A stretch of 64,000 nt of DNA from Synechococcus sp. 1G10 (lineage in GTDB: Bacteria; Cyanobacteriota; Cyanobacteriia; PCC-6307; Cyanobiaceae), in the NCBI RefSeq assembly GCF_002252625.1, contig NZ_NQKW01000002.1, positions 1-64,000 on the forward strand. Reading direction: 5' to 3'. The translations under genes were made by a program, and so were the position numbers. The notes beneath the pieces are model-generated. The model saw nothing but the letters and a program-made list of their open reading frames with translations. It searched no databases and had not been told where the DNA came from. Shown here piece by piece: positions 50,787 to 59,410 of the stretch. Every line of letters begins with the position of its first letter. Position 1 is the stretch's first letter.

Positions 50787-52922
50787 ATGCAACGCCGCGA
50801 TCTCTTTGCCCTCTTCGGCCTGGGGGGATCAGCGGCCCTCGCCTCTGGCTTGCCCCTGAAGGCCCTGCCAGTGCCATCTGCCAGCGGGCCCTTCACGCCT
50901 GTGCCCGTGCCGCTGCCACTCCCAGGCGATGGGCAGAGCGCAACTGAGCAGCAGCGCACACAGCGCCGGGTGTCCCTCGTCGACAGGCTGGTGGTGCCCC
51001 TTGGTTACCGGGCCGATCTGCTTGCCGCCTGGGGGGAACCCTTGGCGGATGGCCACTTTGGCTTCAACAACGACCACCTCTCCTTCACGGATCTGGGTGA
51101 AGACCGGGCCCTGCTCACGGTCAACTTTGAATACATCAGCCCGAAGCCCTGGAGCGAGGGCTACGCCGACGCCACCGGCGAATCATTGCCCTGGCTCGAG
51201 CTGATCGAGGCACTCAGATCTTTCGATGGTGTGGTGGATGTCACGGCTCTGAGGGCCGACGATCCCCTGCGCCAGTTGGCCCGCACCGTGGCGGGCGCCG
51301 CCCTGCGCGATCAGGGCATCGGTGTGATCGAACTCCGCCGGGAGCCCTCGGGGCAGTGGCGTCGCCGGAGTGGCAGTTTCGATCGGCGCGTCAGTGGCCT
51401 CGAAGGCCTCGACGATCCCGCCAGGCGCCTGCGGGTGAGTGGTCCGGCGGCGGCAGTGTTCAGAAGCCCGCAGCGCCTCGGCTACGACGATGGCCTCCAG
51501 GACCGGGTGATCGGCACCTTCGCCAACTGCGCCGGCGGCGAAACCCCATGGGGAACGGTGCTCTCGGCCGAGGAGAACGTCCAGAGCCAGGTGGTGGAAG
51601 CGGTCCATGCCGATGGCTCCTCGCCGGCCCCCGCCGTGTTGCCCCTGCGCTGCGATGGCCGCAAGTTCGATGGCCTCGGCAATGCCTTTGGCCTGGCCGG
51701 GAACAAGTACGGCTGGATGGTGGAGATCGATCCGCGTCAGCCCCAGCGGCCGGCGGTCAAGCACAGCTGGCTGGGGCGCTACCGCCATGAGGCCGTGGCG
51801 GTGCAGGCCCGGGCCACCGAGCCGCTGCTGGTTTATTCCGGCTGTGACCGCCATGGCGGCCACCTCTACCGCTTCGTGAGCGAGGGGCGGATCACAGATC
51901 CGAGCGATCCGGCCAATTCAGCGCTGCTGGAGGCCGGCCGGCTGGAGGTGGCTCGTTTTGAGCCCGATGGGAGCGGCCGCTGGATTCCGCTTGATCCCGC
52001 CACCCCGCTCAACCCCCAGCGGCCCAGCCACTACGAGGGTTTCGGCCTCAAGCAGCCCACCCTGGTGCCCCACAGCGACCGCAGCCAGCCAGGGGCCGAG
52101 GCATTGGCCAGTGACCAGGCGGTGGAGACCTATCTCCAGCGCTATGGAACCCTCGCCGATCTCTATCCCGGCCGCAGCGAGGAGCGTCTCGGCGCCATCC
52201 TGATCGATGCTCACCTGGCGGCCAATGCGGTGGGCGCCACCGCCGCTGCAAGGCCGGAAGACACGGTGATCGATCCCAGCAGCGGTGATCTGCTGGTGGC
52301 CTTCACCGCCGGCGGCTCCGATGCTGGCGGCAGCGCCGATCCGGCGATTTTTCATGGACCCGGCGGGGAGAACCGCTGGCCCCATGGCTGGATCATGCGC
52401 CTGCAGGATCAAGGCTTCGCCGAGGCGGGCCGGTTCCGCTGGCGCATGTTGGCCACCGGCGGTGCCCCCTGGCAGGGAGGGCTGGGGTTCTCCAGCCCCG
52501 ACAACCTCGCCGTCGATCGCACCGGCAACGTCTGGCTGGTGACCGATCGCGGTGGCGGCAAGCCCGAGCTGGATCTGTTCGGCAACAACTCCTGCTGGGT
52601 GCTGCCCAGCCAGGGGGCCGCGGCGGGAAAGCCTTTCTGCTTCGCCACCGGGCCGATGGAGTGCGAGCTCACCGGCCCCTGCTTCGATGCGCCGGAGGCC
52701 ACCCTGTTCCTCTCGGTGCAGCACCCGGGAGAGAGCAACGGCACCCGCTCCAGCGGGGCCGGTGAATGGCAGGCCATCCGCCTGCGTGACCGCGACGGCC
52801 AGGAGTTCGAGCAGCTGCGCTGGGTGCCCCTGGGCTCCAACTGGCCCTCGGGGGTGCCGGGGCGCAGCCCCCGCCCGGCCGTCGTGGCGATCCGACGCAG
52901 TGGGGGCGGCCCGCTGCTGTAG
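50787..52922 (+). CDS. phoX: PhoX-type alkaline phosphatase
   Basis: 711 residues. The start has a Tat-type signal (QRRDLFALFGLGGSAALASG). The body has the PhoX landmarks: FGFNNDHLSFTDL, NFEYISPKPW, NCAGGETPWGTVLSAEENVQ, GWMVEIDPRQP, GRYRHEAVAV, VYSGCDRHGGHLYRFVSEG and SSPDNLAVDRTGNVWLVTD. The glutamates, cysteine and histidines in these bind the iron-calcium cofactor. It releases phosphate from organic esters in the periplasm and is usually induced by phosphate starvation. No clear Pho box is visible in the short upstream gap, so the promoter may lie before the Nif11-like gene. Confidence 0.93.
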   Translation: MQRRDLFALFGLGGSAALASGLPLKALPVPSASGPFTPVPVPLPLPGDGQSATEQQRTQRRVSLVDRLVVPLGYRADLLAAWGEPLADGHFGFNNDHLSFTDLGEDRALLTVNFEYISPKPWSEGYADATGESLPWLELIEALRSFDGVVDVTALRADDPLRQLARTVAGAALRDQGIGVIELRREPSGQWRRRSGSFDRRVSGLEGLDDPARRLRVSGPAAAVFRSPQRLGYDDGLQDRVIGTFANCAGGETPWGTVLSAEENVQSQVVEAVHADGSSPAPAVLPLRCDGRKFDGLGNAFGLAGNKYGWMVEIDPRQPQRPAVKHSWLGRYRHEAVAVQARATEPLLVYSGCDRHGGHLYRFVSEGRITDPSDPANSALLEAGRLEVARFEPDGSGRWIPLDPATPLNPQRPSHYEGFGLKQPTLVPHSDRSQPGAEALASDQAVETYLQRYGTLADLYPGRSEERLGAILIDAHLAANAVGATAAARPEDTVIDPSSGDLLVAFTAGGSDAGGSADPAIFHGPGGENRWPHGWIMRLQDQGFAEAGRFRWRMLATGGAPWQGGLGFSSPDNLAVDRTGNVWLVTDRGGGKPELDLFGNNSCWVLPSQGAAAGKPFCFATGPMECELTGPCFDAPEATLFLSVQHPGESNGTRSSGAGEWQAIRLRDRDGQEFEQLRWVPLGSNWPSGVPGRSPRPAVVAIRRSGGGPLL

Positions 52923-52991
52923 GCGAGTCGCCAAGGGCGCACCCACTTCATGCGTGGCCCGGCATACTTAAAAGAGTGTCAACCAGTCGCC

Positions 52992-53336
52992 ATGGGCGCT
53001 TTCGCGGGTGGAGCCAGGCCCAGCCCGGAGCTGATGGAGGAAATCAGCCGCTTCTTCCGGCTGCTGAGTGAGCCGGCTCGCCTGCAGCTGCTCTGCCTGC
53101 TGCGCTCTGAGCCCACGGATGTCTCCAGCCTGATCAAGACCACCGGATTCAGTCAGTCGCACATCAGCCGCCAGCTGGGGCAGCTGCAGCGCGCTGGCCT
53201 GGTGCGCTGCGAGCGCGACGGCTCCCGCCTGATCTACTCCGCCGATGACGAGCTGGTGGAGGAACTCTGCGCTCTGGTGCAGGGACGCCTCAGGCAGCGG
53301 CTCGAGGCCCAGCTTCTGCAGCTGCAGGCGGCCTGA
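52992..53336 (+). CDS. ArsR/SmtB-family regulator, possible sulfide/persulfide sensor
   Basis: 114 residues from ATG 52992. It has a winged helix with RLLSEPARLQLLCLLRSEPT and SQSHISRQLGQLQRAGLVRC. Cysteines are at positions 35, 73 and 93. In SqrR/BigR regulators two cysteines, one in the helix before the winged helix and one in the last helix, form a tetrasulfide with persulfide. Cys35 and Cys93 lie in such places, but are about 58 residues apart compared with 66 in SqrR. So the match is approximate, and metal sensing is an alternative. A likely promoter (GCATACTTAAAAGAG) precedes it. It sits beside rhodanese, TauE and persulfide dioxygenase genes. Confidence 0.82.
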   Translation: MGAFAGGARPSPELMEEISRFFRLLSEPARLQLLCLLRSEPTDVSSLIKTTGFSQSHISRQLGQLQRAGLVRCERDGSRLIYSADDELVEELCALVQGRLRQRLEAQLLQLQAA

Positions 53337-53394
53337 GCCGGCGGTTTCCTGCGCCGTTCGTGGCCAGACTGAAGCCATTCCCTGCACTGCACGC

Positions 53395-53958
53395 ATGGGC
53401 AGGTCGCTGCCGCAACGACTCCAGGCCTGGGGTTTCAGCTGGCCAGGGCTGCTCGACAACCGCCACGGCGAATGGTGGCTGCTAGCCCAGATGGCCCTGA
53501 TCACGGCTCACCTGCTGCCGGCATTCCCCAGCCCCGCCGCCCTCGGCTTCAGCTGGCCGCCCGTGTTGCGGGTGGTGGGTCTCAGCCTGTTTGCCGCCGG
53601 CCTGCTGCTGGCCGGCCAGGGAGCGCTGAACCTGGGCGAGAGCCTCACCCCCCTGCCTGAGCCCATGGCCGGCGCGCCCCTGGTGACGGCCGGGGCCTAC
53701 GGCCGCTGCCGCCATCCCCTCTACCAAGCCCTGCTGGTCTGCTCCCTTGGGGTGACACTGGCGCGGGGAAGCCTGCTGCACCTGGCTCTGTTGCTCGCCC
53801 TGGCGCTGGTGCTGGGCTTTAAGGCCCGCCGCGAAGAGCTGAGCCTCTGCGCCGTCCATGTGGATTACGCCGCCTACCGAACCGCAACGCCGGCGATCGT
53901 GCCCCGCCTGCCCTGGCTCGACTGGCGCACAGGTCCCACCGCCCCAGCGACGGGCTGA
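53395..53958 (+). CDS. isoprenylcysteine methyltransferase-like membrane protein
   Basis: 187 residues from ATG 53395. It has four or five membrane helices. The C-terminal half has the ICMT/PEMT pattern: LVTAGAYGRCRHPLYQALLV, with the GxYxxxRHPxY S-adenosylmethionine site, and later FKARREELSLCAVHVDYAAY with the RREE motif. It transfers methyl groups to small or lipid thiols or amines. Such genes sit near ArsR regulators in sulfide-response clusters of other bacteria. The last 85 bases overlap, on opposite strands, the end of the TauE gene. Confidence 0.85.
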   Translation: MGRSLPQRLQAWGFSWPGLLDNRHGEWWLLAQMALITAHLLPAFPSPAALGFSWPPVLRVVGLSLFAAGLLLAGQGALNLGESLTPLPEPMAGAPLVTAGAYGRCRHPLYQALLVCSLGVTLARGSLLHLALLLALALVLGFKARREELSLCAVHVDYAAYRTATPAIVPRLPWLDWRTGPTAPATG

Positions 53959-54764
53959 GCTGAGCGGTGGATGATCGTGCTGGGCCCCACAGGCCCATAG
54001 TTCTGGCGGCGCAGCGCCTCGAAGCCGGTGAGCAGGGCCGAGCCGATCAACAGGCCGGCGAAGCCGAGCCGCAGTCTGCGCTCACTCAGGTGCTGGGACA
54101 GCCGCTGGCCCAGCACGGCACCCAGGGCGCCGCCGGCCAGCAGGGGCAGCATCAGAGCCAGGCTGGCGGCGGGCCAGTGGCCCAGCGCCAGCAGGGCCAC
54201 CAGGCTGTTGGTGCTGATCAGCAGCAGGCTGGTGCCGCTGGCGAGATGCATCGGCAGGCCGGCCAGCAGCACCAGGGCGGGCACGATCGCGAAGCCGCCG
54301 CCCACCCCGGCGATGCCGGTGAGCAGACCCACCAGCACCCCCTGGGCCGCGAGGGCCTGGGGTGATCCGCCCCGGCCGGGTCTGGGCGGCCGCGTCAGCA
54401 GCCAGGAAGCCACCAGGGCCGCCACGGTGAACACCCCCAGTTGAACCGCCTCGGGGATCAGCCCGGCCTTCACCAGGCTGCCGCCGATCCAGGCACCTGC
54501 CAGGGCCGGCACCCCCAGGATCAACGCCGGCCGCACAGCCACCTGGCCGCGGCGGATGTAGGGCCCCACATTGCCCAGGGCCAGCAGGGTCACCACCAGG
54601 AGCGAGAGCGGAACGGCCTCCTTGGCGGACAGGCCCGCTCCGCTCACCAGCAGGGGCAGCAGCAGGATTGAGCCACCGGCACCAAGCACGGCGAGCAGAA
54701 CACCGATCACGAGTCCGCCGCTGAGCATCAGCAGCACCGTGCTGATGCCGATGCCGAGGATCAC
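53874..54764 (-). CDS. TauE/SafE-family sulfite/sulfonate exporter
   Basis: 296 residues. Eight membrane segments in two repeats. The family motifs are LLAVLGAGGSILLLPLLVSG (first GAGGS) and LTGIAGVGGGFAIVPALVLL (second GVGGG). The C-terminus is unusually long (VGPSTIIHRSAQPVAGAVGP and on), and this tail overlaps the opposite-strand methyltransferase gene. The gene overlaps the rhodanese gene upstream by four bases. Its likely job is to remove sulfite made from persulfide oxidation. Confidence 0.92.
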   Translation of the reverse strand: MILGIGISTVLLMLSGGLVIGVLLAVLGAGGSILLLPLLVSGAGLSAKEAVPLSLLVVTLLALGNVGPYIRRGQVAVRPALILGVPALAGAWIGGSLVKAGLIPEAVQLGVFTVAALVASWLLTRPPRPGRGGSPQALAAQGVLVGLLTGIAGVGGGFAIVPALVLLAGLPMHLASGTSLLLISTNSLVALLALGHWPAASLALMLPLLAGGALGAVLGQRLSQHLSERRLRLGFAGLLIGSALLTGFEALRRQNYGPVGPSTIIHRSAQPVAGAVGPVRQSSQGRRGTIAGVAVR

Positions 54765-55288
54765 GCCCGCACCCGGTTCCAGGGCATGGCCCCCAGCAGG
54801 CGGGCCATGCCGCAGAAGCCGCTGATGCCGGCAAAGATGAGGCCAGCCCCCACGAAGCCCGCCAGCCAGATCCAGCCCGGCGCCACGGTCTGGCTGAGGA
54901 TCGCCCCCAGCAGCACGAGGCTGCCGGCGGCGATCTGCACCTGGCGCATCAGCGGCAGGGGTGCCCCCTGGCGTCGCGTCATCGGCAGGCCTGCCTGCTG
55001 CCAGGCACTCATGCCGCCGTCGAGGTCGGCGAGGGGATGGGGATGGCCCCTGCGCAGCAGGTCGGCGAGGCCCTTCTCGCTGCGGATGCCGCTCTGGCAG
55101 ACCAGCACCAGCGGCCCTGAGGGGAGGGTGGCGCTGGCGAGGCGGGAGAGCGGGATGTTGTGGCTGCCGGGAATATGGCCGCCCACGTATTCCATCGGCT
55201 CGCGTACATCGATGACGCTGATCCGGCCGCTCTGAATCTGCTCGGCGAGTTCTCTGGCGTTGAGGTGTGCGCTGTTGGTGATAGCCAT
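54761..55288 (-). CDS. YgaP-like membrane rhodanese
   Basis: 175 residues. Residues 10-105 are a rhodanese domain (VIDVREPMEYVGGHIPGSHN) with the active loop VLVCQSGIRS, Cys64. The C-terminal part (VQIAAGSLVLLGAILSQTVA and WIWLAGFVGAGLIFAGISGF) is a DUF2892 membrane hairpin. This is the YgaP layout, in which a membrane-held rhodanese passes sulfane sulfur. It lies between the persulfide dioxygenase (three bases upstream) and TauE (overlapping), in one operon. Confidence 0.93.
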   Translation of the reverse strand: MAITNSAHLNARELAEQIQSGRISVIDVREPMEYVGGHIPGSHNIPLSRLASATLPSGPLVLVCQSGIRSEKGLADLLRRGHPHPLADLDGGMSAWQQAGLPMTRRQGAPLPLMRQVQIAAGSLVLLGAILSQTVAPGWIWLAGFVGAGLIFAGISGFCGMARLLGAMPWNRVRA

Positions 55289-55291
55289 GGT

Positions 55292-56419
55292 TCAGGCCGG
55301 GGTGACGGTGACCAGCGGATACCCGGCGGCCTGCCAGCTCAGCAGCCCGCCGTGCAGGTTGGCCACCTGCTGGCGACCCGACCGCAGCAGTTGCTGGGTG
55401 GCCAGGGCCGAGCGGCTGCCGGAATGGCAGAGCACGACCGTGGGGGTGTCCGCCGGAATTTCGCCGGCCCGCTCCTCCAGCTCCGGAAGCGGAATCAGCA
55501 GGCTGCCGGCGATGTGACCATCCGGGCCTTGAAACTCCTCCACCGAGCGCACATCCACCAGGGTGAGCTCACCCTGGTGGGCGGCGACCCAGGCCGGGGC
55601 AAGTTCCGGCAGCCCTGCGTAGCTGCGCCGGGTCGGCGCCCAGGCGGCTGCCCCTTGGTCTGCGTCCTCCCGGGGCTTGCCGCTGCGCATGTTGGCCGGC
55701 AGGGCCTCGGCAATCCTGTGGGGATGGGGCAGCTTCATGGCCTGCATGTAGATCACGAAGTCGTGCTCATCGGCCTCTCCGCCGAGGCGGGCGTTGTAGG
55801 CCTTCTCCTCGGTCACGGAGGTGACGCTGCGGCCGGTGTAGTCGTGGGCGGGGTAGAGCAGACAGGAGTCGGGCAGCGAGAGAATCTGCCCAGTGATCGA
55901 TTCGTACAGGGTCTGGGCATTGCCCTGCTGGAAATCGCAGCGGCCGCAGCCCCGCACCAGCAGGGCGTCGCCGCTGAAGGCCAGGCTGTGGTCGTCGAGC
56001 ACAAAGGTGAGGCAGCCGTCGGTGTGGCCGGGGGTGGCGCGTACCTCCAGCGTGCGGCCGCCGAAGGCCACCCGATCACCGTGTCGCAGGGGCAGGGTCA
56101 CGTTCTTTGCGCCGACAGTGGCGGCCAGGCCAATGGCGCTGCCGGTGGCGGCGTGCATCAGCCAGCTGCCGGTCACGTGGTCGGCGTGGGCGTGGGTGTC
56201 GAGGCAGGCCACCAGTTGCAGGCCCAGCTCCTGGATCAGGGCGAGATCACGGTCGTGCTGCTCGAAGACCGAATCGATCAGCAGGGCCTGGCCGCTGGCC
56301 ACCTCGGCGATCAGGTAGGTGAAGGTGCCGGTGTCGGCATCGAAGAGCTGGCGGAACAGCAGGGGGTTGCCTCCAGCTGCGGCAGCGAGGGAAAAGGAAC
56401 TGGCGGGAGCGACGGCCAT
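55292..56419 (-). CDS. persulfide dioxygenase-rhodanese fusion
   Basis: 375 residues. Residues about 20-230 are an ETHE1-type metallo-beta-lactamase fold. It has THAHADH (His76, His78, Asp80, His81), ATPGHTDGCL (His132) and FSGDALLVRGCGRCDFQQG (Asp151). That GDALL-x-RGCGR-x-DFQ segment is specific for persulfide dioxygenases. Residues about 270-375 are a rhodanese with Cys331 in VLCHSGSRSALA. The enzyme oxidises glutathione persulfide, made from sulfide, to sulfite, and the rhodanese part can move sulfane sulfur. It is first in an operon with a YgaP rhodanese and TauE exporter, and the promoter lies in the 53-base gap to pdxH. Confidence 0.95.
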   Translation of the reverse strand: MAVAPASSFSLAAAAGGNPLLFRQLFDADTGTFTYLIAEVASGQALLIDSVFEQHDRDLALIQELGLQLVACLDTHAHADHVTGSWLMHAATGSAIGLAATVGAKNVTLPLRHGDRVAFGGRTLEVRATPGHTDGCLTFVLDDHSLAFSGDALLVRGCGRCDFQQGNAQTLYESITGQILSLPDSCLLYPAHDYTGRSVTSVTEEKAYNARLGGEADEHDFVIYMQAMKLPHPHRIAEALPANMRSGKPREDADQGAAAWAPTRRSYAGLPELAPAWVAAHQGELTLVDVRSVEEFQGPDGHIAGSLLIPLPELEERAGEIPADTPTVVLCHSGSRSALATQQLLRSGRQQVANLHGGLLSWQAAGYPLVTVTPA

Positions 56420-56472
56420 GGGTGGGCTCGATCGACAACTTATATGAGCATAGCCGCATAGCAGGACGCAGG
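56420..56472 (-). promoter_or_regulatory. candidate promoter/operator of the persulfide operon
   Basis: On the minus strand the gap reads GCTATGCGGCTATGCTCATA then TAAGTTGTC. It contains a direct repeat GCTATGC-G-GCTATGC next to an AT-rich CATATAAG. The site before the ArsR gene (GGCATACTTAAAAGAGTG) has a related CATA-n-TAA-AG core. Possible targets of the ArsR-type regulator. Confidence 0.35.
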
Positions 56473-57138
56473 TCAGGGGGCCAGCCGCTCGATGCTCCAG
56501 GCCCCGCCGCTGCTCCCGCCCGCCTGCGGGTCAGCGGGCCTGTAGCGGAAGCGATCGTGGAGGCGGTTGGTGCGGCCCTGCCAGAACTCGAACTCGAACG
56601 GCACCACCCGCAGGCCGCCCCAGGACGGCGGCAGCGGCACCTCGCCATCGGCGAAGCGGCGCTTCATCGCCTCCCACTGCATCTCCAGGATCGAGCGGGA
56701 GCCGATCACGGCGCTCTGCTGAGACACCCAGGCCCCCAGACGGCTGCCGATCGGGCGCGAGAGGAAATAGCTGAGTGATTCGGCGGCGCTGATCCGCTCG
56801 GCCCGCCCCAGGATCGCCACCTGGCGCTCCAGTCCGTACCAGGGAAACAGCAGGCTCACCTCCTGGTGGGCGGCGATCTCGGTGGCCTTGCGGCTCTCGT
56901 AGTGGGTGAAGAACACGAATCCCCGAGCGTCGAACGCCTTGAGCAGCACGGTGCGGGCGCTGGGGCGCTGGCCGTTGCTGGTGCCCAGCACCATGGCGTT
57001 GGGCTCATCCAGCTGGGCGGCCACGGCCTGGTCGAACCAGCGCCGGAACTGCGCCACCGGATCGGCCGCCAGATCGGCCCGTCGCAGGTCCTCCCGGCGA
57101 TAGTCGCGGCGGAGCTGGGCGGGGTCAGTGGAATCCAT
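56473..57138 (-). CDS. pdxH: pyridoxamine 5'-phosphate oxidase
   Basis: 221 residues from ATG 57138. Signatures: [60 protein letters not shown] and the C-terminal [20 protein letters not shown] with LHDRF. These bind FMN and substrate phosphate. It makes pyridoxal phosphate from pyridoxamine or pyridoxine phosphate, the cofactor used by cysteine synthase and desulfurase among others. A longer frame is open upstream but lacks family similarity. The minus-strand gene is followed by the persulfide operon. Confidence 0.95.
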   Translation of the reverse strand: MDSTDPAQLRRDYRREDLRRADLAADPVAQFRRWFDQAVAAQLDEPNAMVLGTSNGQRPSARTVLLKAFDARGFVFFTHYESRKATEIAAHQEVSLLFPWYGLERQVAILGRAERISAAESLSYFLSRPIGSRLGAWVSQQSAVIGSRSILEMQWEAMKRRFADGEVPLPPSWGGLRVVPFEFEFWQGRTNRLHDRFRYRPADPQAGGSSGGAWSIERLAP

Positions 57139-57254
57139 CAAGATCCTGCCGGCAGGCACAGGGTTTCTGGTTCCCTCAGGATCCTGTATCGGCAGTCGGA
57201 GACCAGCGCACTGACCAGGCACCACACCGAGCAGGAGGCATCGCCGTAGAGCAG

Positions 57255-57716
57255 GTGCAGGCTCAGAACAGCGCTGAGGACCGTTGCACAGAATCAGCGG
57301 CTGAGACGCCGGTGGCACTGGTCTGTGCAGCTGCTCCCTCCGCCTTGGCCACCCGCGCCGTCTACTCCTTCACCGGCTTTCCCGGCGCCGCCGTGCGCCA
57401 TCTCTACCTCCACCACGACGGCTACCCAACCGGCGCTGCCTGGCGGTTCGCGTCCGCCCTGCGTCTGGGTGGTGATGCCGCCGACTTTCTGGCCTCCTTC
57501 CTGAGCAGCCAGCCCAGGGCGGAGGCCCTGACCCGAGCGGAAGAGGCCGCAGACGCCGACTATCGCTACGGGGTGCATCTGGTCGGAGGCGCGGATCCCC
57601 ACCACCAAGTGGAGTGCTGGCGGCGGTTGCCGGGTGACACCTGCTGGCAGCACCGCTGCGGACCGATGACCCTTGAGCTGTTCATCCGGCGTTTCCTGCC
57701 CGGTGATCCGCTCTGA
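57255..57716 (+). CDS. hypothetical protein
   Basis: 153 residues from GTG 57255, or shorter from GTG near 57312. The middle ([40 protein letters not shown], then [14 protein letters not shown]) resembles small phage-related or cyanobacterial proteins with a G-Y-P-x-G-A segment, which read a display-like grid region. The end has [16 protein letters not shown] with three cysteines. I do not recognise the family firmly. Cytoplasmic, no signal. Confidence 0.55.
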   Translation: MQAQNSAEDRCTESAAETPVALVCAAAPSALATRAVYSFTGFPGAAVRHLYLHHDGYPTGAAWRFASALRLGGDAADFLASFLSSQPRAEALTRAEEAADADYRYGVHLVGGADPHHQVECWRRLPGDTCWQHRCGPMTLELFIRRFLPGDPL

Positions 57717-57950
57717 AGGCAGTCATGTCGGGGCAAGGGGGCGATCGGGTTCTGTCCCCGCGGGCCCTGCCAGCGCCCAAAAAAAAAGAGGTGGACCCAA
57801 GCCAGGCCCGCCCCTCGGAACGTCTAACAAAATGTAACGTCTCCGGCGGGTCCAGCGTGGATTTCCCTATGGGGATTTCTACTCAACTTTTTCGGCCTTA
57901 ACCGGCAGCGCGCCCCCACTCAGACTGCGGCACCGGGCTTCAGGTCTAAA
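57717..57950. other. intergenic stretch with a nine-A run
   Basis: About 230 bases. A run of nine A at 57779-57787 (read as T on the minus strand) follows a GC-rich stretch and might be a minus-strand terminator, although no minus-strand gene ends nearby. Nothing else seen. Confidence 0.35.
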
Positions 57951-58307
57951 TTGGGGCGGTTGCATCGGGCGCTCGCCTTGCCCTGGTTCGTGAAGCTGGA
58001 GCAGGGTCTGGTCGACCGTGCCCATTTTGATGAGCACCTGCGCGACCACCTCGACTGGGTGGCCGAGCTGCAGCGGCGCGGCCACCAGGCCAGCAGTGGC
58101 TACTGGCGCGAGCGCAAGGGCATGAACGGTGAAGGCGCCGGTGGAATGTTGCTGTTCCACGCCAGTGACTGGCAGGAGGCCGAGGCGATCGTCCAGAGCG
58201 ATCCCCTGATTCGCTCCGGTTGCGTCAGCTGGGTGCTGCACGAGTGGCGGGTGGTGGCGGGTGCGGTACCGGCGGTTGCTCCCTCTCAGGCTCCCGCCCC
58301 ATGGTGA
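57951..58307 (+). CDS. YCII-like small protein
   Basis: 118 residues from TTG 57951 or TTG 57960. The pattern FVKLEQGLVDRAHFDEHLRD HLDWV, then MLLFHASDWQEAEAIVQSDP and LIRSGCVSWVLHEW, matches YCII-type dimeric alpha/beta-barrel domains. They have a conserved His/Asp pair, with His in LRDHLDW and Asp in QSDPLIRSG. Role in cyanobacteria is unknown. Its last seven bases overlap the start of the BudA-like gene, so the two are coupled. Confidence 0.65.
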   Translation: MGRLHRALALPWFVKLEQGLVDRAHFDEHLRDHLDWVAELQRRGHQASSGYWRERKGMNGEGAGGMLLFHASDWQEAEAIVQSDPLIRSGCVSWVLHEWRVVAGAVPAVAPSQAPAPW

Positions 58308-59410
58308 TCCTCTCGATCGCCAACACGATCAGCGACCTGATCCAGGGGGACGTGAACGAGCATCTGCCCCTGGAGCGGATTCCGCTCGAGGGCGATGTGC
58401 TCGGCCTGGGCACCACCACCAGCCTCGACAACGGCGAGCTCACCTTCCTGCACCAGCCCGGTGCTGCCCGCACCCACCTCTACAAATGCCAGGCCCTCGA
58501 TGGCGGCATCCGGCGGCTGCGCCCCGGCGACGGGGCCTCCCACTTTCCCTATGTGTGCTTCAGCGGTGATGCCAGCGCCCTGCGCCAGCCGGTGGACCTT
58601 GCCGGGCTGGGCCCCAGCGCCGGGGTGCCGCTGCAGGAGCTGGTGGGGCAGGCGATCGCGGATTCGATCGCGTCGGGCCGGATGGAGCCTGCGCCGATCG
58701 TGGGGGTACGCCTGCGGGCGACCTGGAGCAGCCTGCTGATCACCGTAGCCTCCAAGCTCTGCATGGGCCAGCGCCGCCGCAACACGGACTCCGTGGATCC
58801 GGACGCGGGGGCAAGTCTCTACGCCAGCCTTCAGCACTACCGCCTGGCCCCGCGGGATCCAGGCGACCCCGCCGATCCGATCCATTACCTGGGCCGCAGC
58901 CTGGAGTGGGACTGCTGCGGCTTCTGGGACACCCGGCCCGAGAGCGGGCGCGTCACGGTGCCTCAGGCGGACGCCCATCTGCATCTGCACGGCTGCAGCA
59001 GCGACCTGCTCCACGGCGGCCATCTGCACCATGAGCACCCCGGCACCCAGCTGCTGCGACTGGAGTCCCTGGCCCTCTATCCACTTCAGGAGCTGCGCCA
59101 CCTGGGCGCCGACCTGGCGGTGGAGCGGGCCAGCTACGATGCTGGCTTGCTGCGGTTTGCCATCACCAACCGGGGTACGCTCGATGTCAGCGATGTGGGA
59201 GTGGCGGTGGTGATCGACGACCGCTACGCCGGCCACCGCTACCTGCGCCTGCCCTGGCTGGCCGCCGGCGCCGAGGAATCCTTTGCCCTGACGCTCGAGC
59301 TGGCACCTGGAGCCCATGAACTCCTGGTGCTGGCGGATCCGGAGCGTCAGGTGCTCGAACCCCTCGCCCTGCAGGAGAACAACAGGGCCCGGTTGCAGGT
59401 GGTGGCTTGA
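58301..59410 (+). CDS. acetolactate-decarboxylase-like protein with C-terminal CARDB-like domain
   Basis: 369 residues from ATG 58301. The first 245 residues follow BudA. They show DLIQGDVNEHLPLERIPLEG, GLGTTTSLDNGEL, FPYVCFSGDA, and then a histidine-rich metal site ADAHLHLHGCSSDLLHGGHL (residues about 224-241). This compares with the H-x-H...GGH zinc ligands of acetolactate decarboxylase. Residues about 277-369 (ASYDAGLLRFAITNRGTLDV, YLRLPWLAAGAEESFALTLE) look like a CARDB beta-sandwich. BudA turns acetolactate into acetoin. Extra histidines and the added domain are unusual, so a different reaction is possible. Coupled to the YCII-like gene. Confidence 0.55.
   Translation: MVILSIANTISDLIQGDVNEHLPLERIPLEGDVLGLGTTTSLDNGELTFLHQPGAARTHLYKCQALDGGIRRLRPGDGASHFPYVCFSGDASALRQPVDLAGLGPSAGVPLQELVGQAIADSIASGRMEPAPIVGVRLRATWSSLLITVASKLCMGQRRRNTDSVDPDAGASLYASLQHYRLAPRDPGDPADPIHYLGRSLEWDCCGFWDTRPESGRVTVPQADAHLHLHGCSSDLLHGGHLHHEHPGTQLLRLESLALYPLQELRHLGADLAVERASYDAGLLRFAITNRGTLDVSDVGVAVVIDDRYAGHRYLRLPWLAAGAEESFALTLELAPGAHELLVLADPERQVLEPLALQENNRARLQVVA

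Noticed and set aside
57776-57800. Terminator at the nine-A run
   Set aside because: No clear stem next to the run and no gene ending upstream on the relevant strand.
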